A stretch of DNA of 7,989 nucleotides, from contig CAVIQT010000033.1 of assembly GCA_963645165.1 (NCBI GenBank), positions 1 through 7,989 of the forward strand, read 5' to 3'. Positions within the stretch are counted from its first letter, which is position 1, and each line of letters begins with the position of its first letter. This document shows positions 5,536 to 7,989 of this stretch, piece after piece. This DNA comes from CAG-533 sp963645165. Lineage in GTDB: Bacteria; Bacillota_I; Bacilli_A; RF39; UBA660. A program made the translations under genes and the position numbers. The notes under the pieces were generated by a model. It did no database searches and was not told the DNA's origin. It saw only the letters and a program-made list of their open reading frames with translations.

Positions 5536-7803
5536 ATGGATAAAAATCTACCAGTATTACTACTTAAGAAGCTTTCCCTTTTGCCCTTTCAAGAAGTACG
5601 TTTAGAACTTAGTAATGAATTAAGTCAAAAAATAATTAATTTAGCTAATAGGGAATATGATAAAAAAGTAGTTGTTATTCTTCCTAATAATTTAATGGAA
5701 GAATCACCTACTGTATCAGATTTACCTTTAGTGGGAGTTTTAGCATTAATAAAGTCTTGTGTAATTTTACCTAATAAAAATTATCGTATTATATTAAAGG
5801 GACTTAACAGGGTTAAAATAAATAATTATGCGAATCATAAAAAAGATAAAAATGTTTTAATTGCGAATATAAAAAGAGTTTATATTGAAAAAGAAGAAGA
5901 TTCTATAAATTTAGCTTTAAGAAAAAAGGTAACTAGTTTAATTACTAGATATGTAGAACTTGCTAGTGATGTATCAAATACTATTATATCTAAGTTAAAT
6001 AATGCTAAGAATTTAGATGAGGTTACTGATTTGGCTCTTAATTTCATGCGTTTTCCTTTAGATAAAACTATTAATTATATGAATGAATTTAATGAAACTA
6101 TTAGAGCTAAAATGTTAATTAAAGATATAAGCATAGAATTAGAAGTTTTGGAACTTAATAATAAAATAGATAATGAAATAAGACAAACAATGGAAGATGA
6201 ACAAAAGGAATTTCTTATTAAAACAAAGATTCAAAAGTTAAATGAGGAATTAGGAGTTAAGTCTACTAAAGATGAAGAGGCTAATGATTATAAGTTAAAA
6301 ATAGATTCTTTAAAGATTAATGATAAAACTCGTAAGAAATTATATAATGAGTTAAAAAAGTATGAATATACTCCATCTAATAATCCAGAACTTAGTGTTA
6401 TTAGAACTTATTTAGATACAGTTTTATCTTTACCTTTTGGGGTATCTAGTAAAGAAGAAAATAAAGAAGAGAAAATAGAGAGTGTTTTAAATAAAAGTCA
6501 TTATAAATTAGATAATGTTAAAAGAAGAATAATTGAATATGCTCTTTTAAAGATGAGAAATAAGAATTTAGATAATCCGATTATCTGTTTAATTGGGCCG
6601 CCAGGTGTAGGAAAAAGTACAATTGCTAAGTCTATCGCGTTAAGTTTAAAAAGAGAGTTTTATAAAATTAGTGTGGGTGGATTAAATGATTCTTCAGAGC
6701 TAATTGGTCATAAAAGAACTTATTTAGGAGCATCTCCCGGAAAAATAATTGATGCCATTATAAAGTGTGGGACAAATAACCCAGTTATATTAATTGATGA
6801 AGTTGATAAGATGGTTAAGGATTATAAGGGAGATCCAGCAAGTACTTTATTAGATATATTAGATAGTAATCAAAATAAAGATTTTATTGATAATTATATA
6901 GAAGAACCTTTTGATTTATCTAGTGTATTATTTATTTTAACTGCGAATGATTATGATGAAATACCACCAGTGCTTAAAGATAGATTAGAAATATTAAATA
7001 TTCCTGCTTATACTATTTTTGATAAGCAAAATATTGCTAGAGATTATTTAATACCTAATATTTGTAATAAGTATAATGTGAAAGATATTTTTATTACTGA
7101 TGAGGAAATTTTAGATTTAATTAAAGGTTATACTAAAGAACCTGGTTTAAGAGAATTAGAAAGATATTTAGATAATGTAATAAGATTTATGATTATTCAT
7201 AATATTAGTAGTTTACCTAATTTTGAGGAAATACTAGGTAAAAAATTATATACGTATGAACTTAAAGAAAATATAGTAGGTGAAGTTAATTTAATTGGTG
7301 TTACCAGTACGAGTGGAGCAATTATTAAGGTATCATCTATTGTAGTTCCTTTAATGTATGATTCAAATATTACGGGTAATATTGGGGATACTCTTAGAGA
7401 TTCAATAAAGGTAGTTATTAGTTATTTAAAGAGTAATAACTATATGGATTATAAAAAGAGTACAAATGGTATACATATTAATTTTAATACTAATAAATTT
7501 AAATTAGATGGAACAAGTGGATCACTTGGGGTGGCAGTATCTTTATGTAGTTTATTTAATAATAAGAAGGTTGACTCTAGTTTTGCTTTTTTAGGTGATT
7601 TAGATTTATATGGTAGAGTTAATAAAGTAGCTAGAATTAAAGATAAAATTATTACTGCTTATAATAATGGAATAAAAACTATATTTATACCAATGGAAAA
7701 TAAAATAGATGAAAGTGATATTCCAAAGGAAATATTAAGTAATATAAATATATTTTATGTAAGTATATTTGAAGAAGTTTATAAATTATTGTTTAAAAAG
7801 TAG
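5536..7803 (+). CDS. lon: ATP-dependent protease Lon (LonA type), diverged peptidase motif
   Basis: Lon is a cytoplasmic ring-shaped AAA+ protease that unfolds and degrades damaged and regulatory proteins. At 755 residues it is close to the usual 770-800. Order: N-terminal substrate-binding domain (1-195), helical region (195-300), AAA+ module (about 320-560), peptidase domain (580-755). Visible motifs: Walker A GPPGVGKST (354-362), Walker B VILIDE (417-422), sensor 1 TAND (469-472), arginine finger R483 (DRLE), sensor 2 GLREL (537-541). The peptidase has H647 (NGIHINF), catalytic Ser661 (DGTSGS) and Lys702 (RIKDKI), the Ser-Lys dyad. TGNIGD (613-618) matches the TGQLGD element of the family. 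The usual DGPSAG around the serine is changed to DGTSGS, and other conserved peptidase glycines are lost (VARIK for IGGLK). Start: GGAGG (5525-5529) lies 6 bases before the ATG. It has its own promoter and terminator. Confidence 0.96.
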   Translation: MDKNLPVLLLKKLSLLPFQEVRLELSNELSQKIINLANREYDKKVVVILPNNLMEESPTVSDLPLVGVLALIKSCVILPNKNYRIILKGLNRVKINNYANHKKDKNVLIANIKRVYIEKEEDSINLALRKKVTSLITRYVELASDVSNTIISKLNNAKNLDEVTDLALNFMRFPLDKTINYMNEFNETIRAKMLIKDISIELEVLELNNKIDNEIRQTMEDEQKEFLIKTKIQKLNEELGVKSTKDEEANDYKLKIDSLKINDKTRKKLYNELKKYEYTPSNNPELSVIRTYLDTVLSLPFGVSSKEENKEEKIESVLNKSHYKLDNVKRRIIEYALLKMRNKNLDNPIICLIGPPGVGKSTIAKSIALSLKREFYKISVGGLNDSSELIGHKRTYLGASPGKIIDAIIKCGTNNPVILIDEVDKMVKDYKGDPASTLLDILDSNQNKDFIDNYIEEPFDLSSVLFILTANDYDEIPPVLKDRLEILNIPAYTIFDKQNIARDYLIPNICNKYNVKDIFITDEEILDLIKGYTKEPGLRELERYLDNVIRFMIIHNISSLPNFEEILGKKLYTYELKENIVGEVNLIGVTSTSGAIIKVSSIVVPLMYDSNITGNIGDTLRDSIKVVISYLKSNNYMDYKKSTNGIHINFNTNKFKLDGTSGSLGVAVSLCSLFNNKKVDSSFAFLGDLDLYGRVNKVARIKDKIITAYNNGIKTIFIPMENKIDESDIPKEILSNINIFYVSIFEEVYKLLFKK

Positions 7804-7809
7804 TTTTAT

Positions 7810-7857
7810 AAAGTCTATGATGTACCAGTTTTTATGGGTAAAATCATAGACTTTTTG
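7810..7857 (+). terminator. Long-stem terminator after lon
   Basis: A perfect 12-bp stem pairs AAAGTCTATGAT (7810-7821) with ATCATAGACTTT (7843-7854), followed by a short T run (to 7856). Inside the 21-base loop, TACC (7823-7826) can pair with GGTA (7837-7840). The T tract is short (five T in 7852-7856), so termination may be incomplete. Confidence 0.75.
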
Positions 7858-7873
7858 AGTGTATAACGTTAAC

Positions 7874-7900
7874 TTGACATGGGGGGGCAATTAGTAAAAT
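7874..7900 (+). promoter_or_regulatory. Putative promoter with a G7 tract in the spacer
   Basis: A perfect -35, TTGACA (7874-7879), is followed by TAAAAT (7895-7900, 5 of 6 to the -10). The spacer is 15 bases, two short of the optimum, and contains seven consecutive G (7881-7887), striking in such AT-rich DNA. Changes in G number would alter the spacing. An 8-base palindrome TAACGTTA (7864-7871) sits just upstream. Alternative -10 choices exist (for example TTAAAT at 7900-7905 with a 20-base spacer). Confidence 0.55.
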
Positions 7901-7926
7901 TAAATAGAAAATAAAGGTGATTTTCT

Positions 7927-7989
7927 ATGAATTGTACTAATATAATAAATAAAATAAAGGCAAATAAAAGAATTTTATATCTATCATTT
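7927..7989 (+). CDS. Start of an unrecognised gene, cut by the right edge
   Basis: A frame opens at ATG 7927 and runs for 21 codons to the window edge without a stop (MNCTNIINKIKANKRILYLS and one more residue). A good ribosome site, AAGGTGA (7914-7920), lies 6 bases before it, and a putative promoter is further upstream, so the start is credible. The visible part is polar and lysine/asparagine-rich and matches nothing I know; no function can be given. Confidence 0.6.
   Translation, partial: MNCTNIINKIKANKRILYLSF

Noticed and set aside
7864..7871. Palindrome TAACGTTA as an operator
   Set aside because: It is only 8 bases long and expected by chance in AT-rich sequence; noted with the promoter but not called separately.
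1..7989. TGA used as a tryptophan codon (Mycoplasma code)
   Set aside because: The long conserved genes read cleanly without any in-frame TGA, and the tryptophans checked are TGG.

Overview
The window is very AT-rich (roughly 30% GC or lower by eye). It uses AGGAGG-type ribosome sites and carries a threonine T-box leader, which together point to a low-GC Firmicutes/Bacilli-type bacterium. Every tryptophan I checked is TGG, no frame is interrupted by TGA, and the stops seen are TAA and TAG. This argues for the standard bacterial code rather than the Mycoplasma code. A class B sortase implies a cell envelope with something to anchor to. My best guess is a gut-type lineage near the wall-bearing relatives of the Mollicutes (RF39 or Erysipelotrichales-like); that placement is inference.

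Left part (1-2113): a membrane protein running in from the left edge converges on a leftward sortase gene. Their stop codons overlap by 4 bases, inside a near-perfect hairpin that looks like a shared two-way terminator. The sortase is unusual: about 275 residues with no recognised domain precede the single membrane helix, so they should lie in the cytoplasm, and the sortase domain lies outside.

Middle (2114-5440): divergent promoters separate the sortase from thrS. thrS is preceded by a T-box leader whose stem I, specifier (ACT), 7-base antiterminator bulge and competing terminator can be traced base by base. ThrRS lacks the usual N-terminal TGS domain but keeps the editing, catalytic and anticodon-binding parts. 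After a terminator comes a separately promoted pyrimidine-nucleoside phosphorylase gene with two unusual substitutions in its family signature.

Right part (5441-7989): a LonA-type protease with its own consensus promoter and a diverged catalytic-serine motif, then a long terminator hairpin. Last is the start of an unrecognised gene whose putative promoter carries seven consecutive G in its -35/-10 spacer, a candidate phase-variable switch.

Apart from the divergent pair, each gene seems to be its own transcription unit. thrS serves translation, pdp nucleoside salvage, lon protein quality control and the sortase surface anchoring; no shared pathway is evident. The most interesting points are the sortase architecture and the G-tract promoter. 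No mobile elements, CRISPR arrays, tRNA or rRNA genes were seen.
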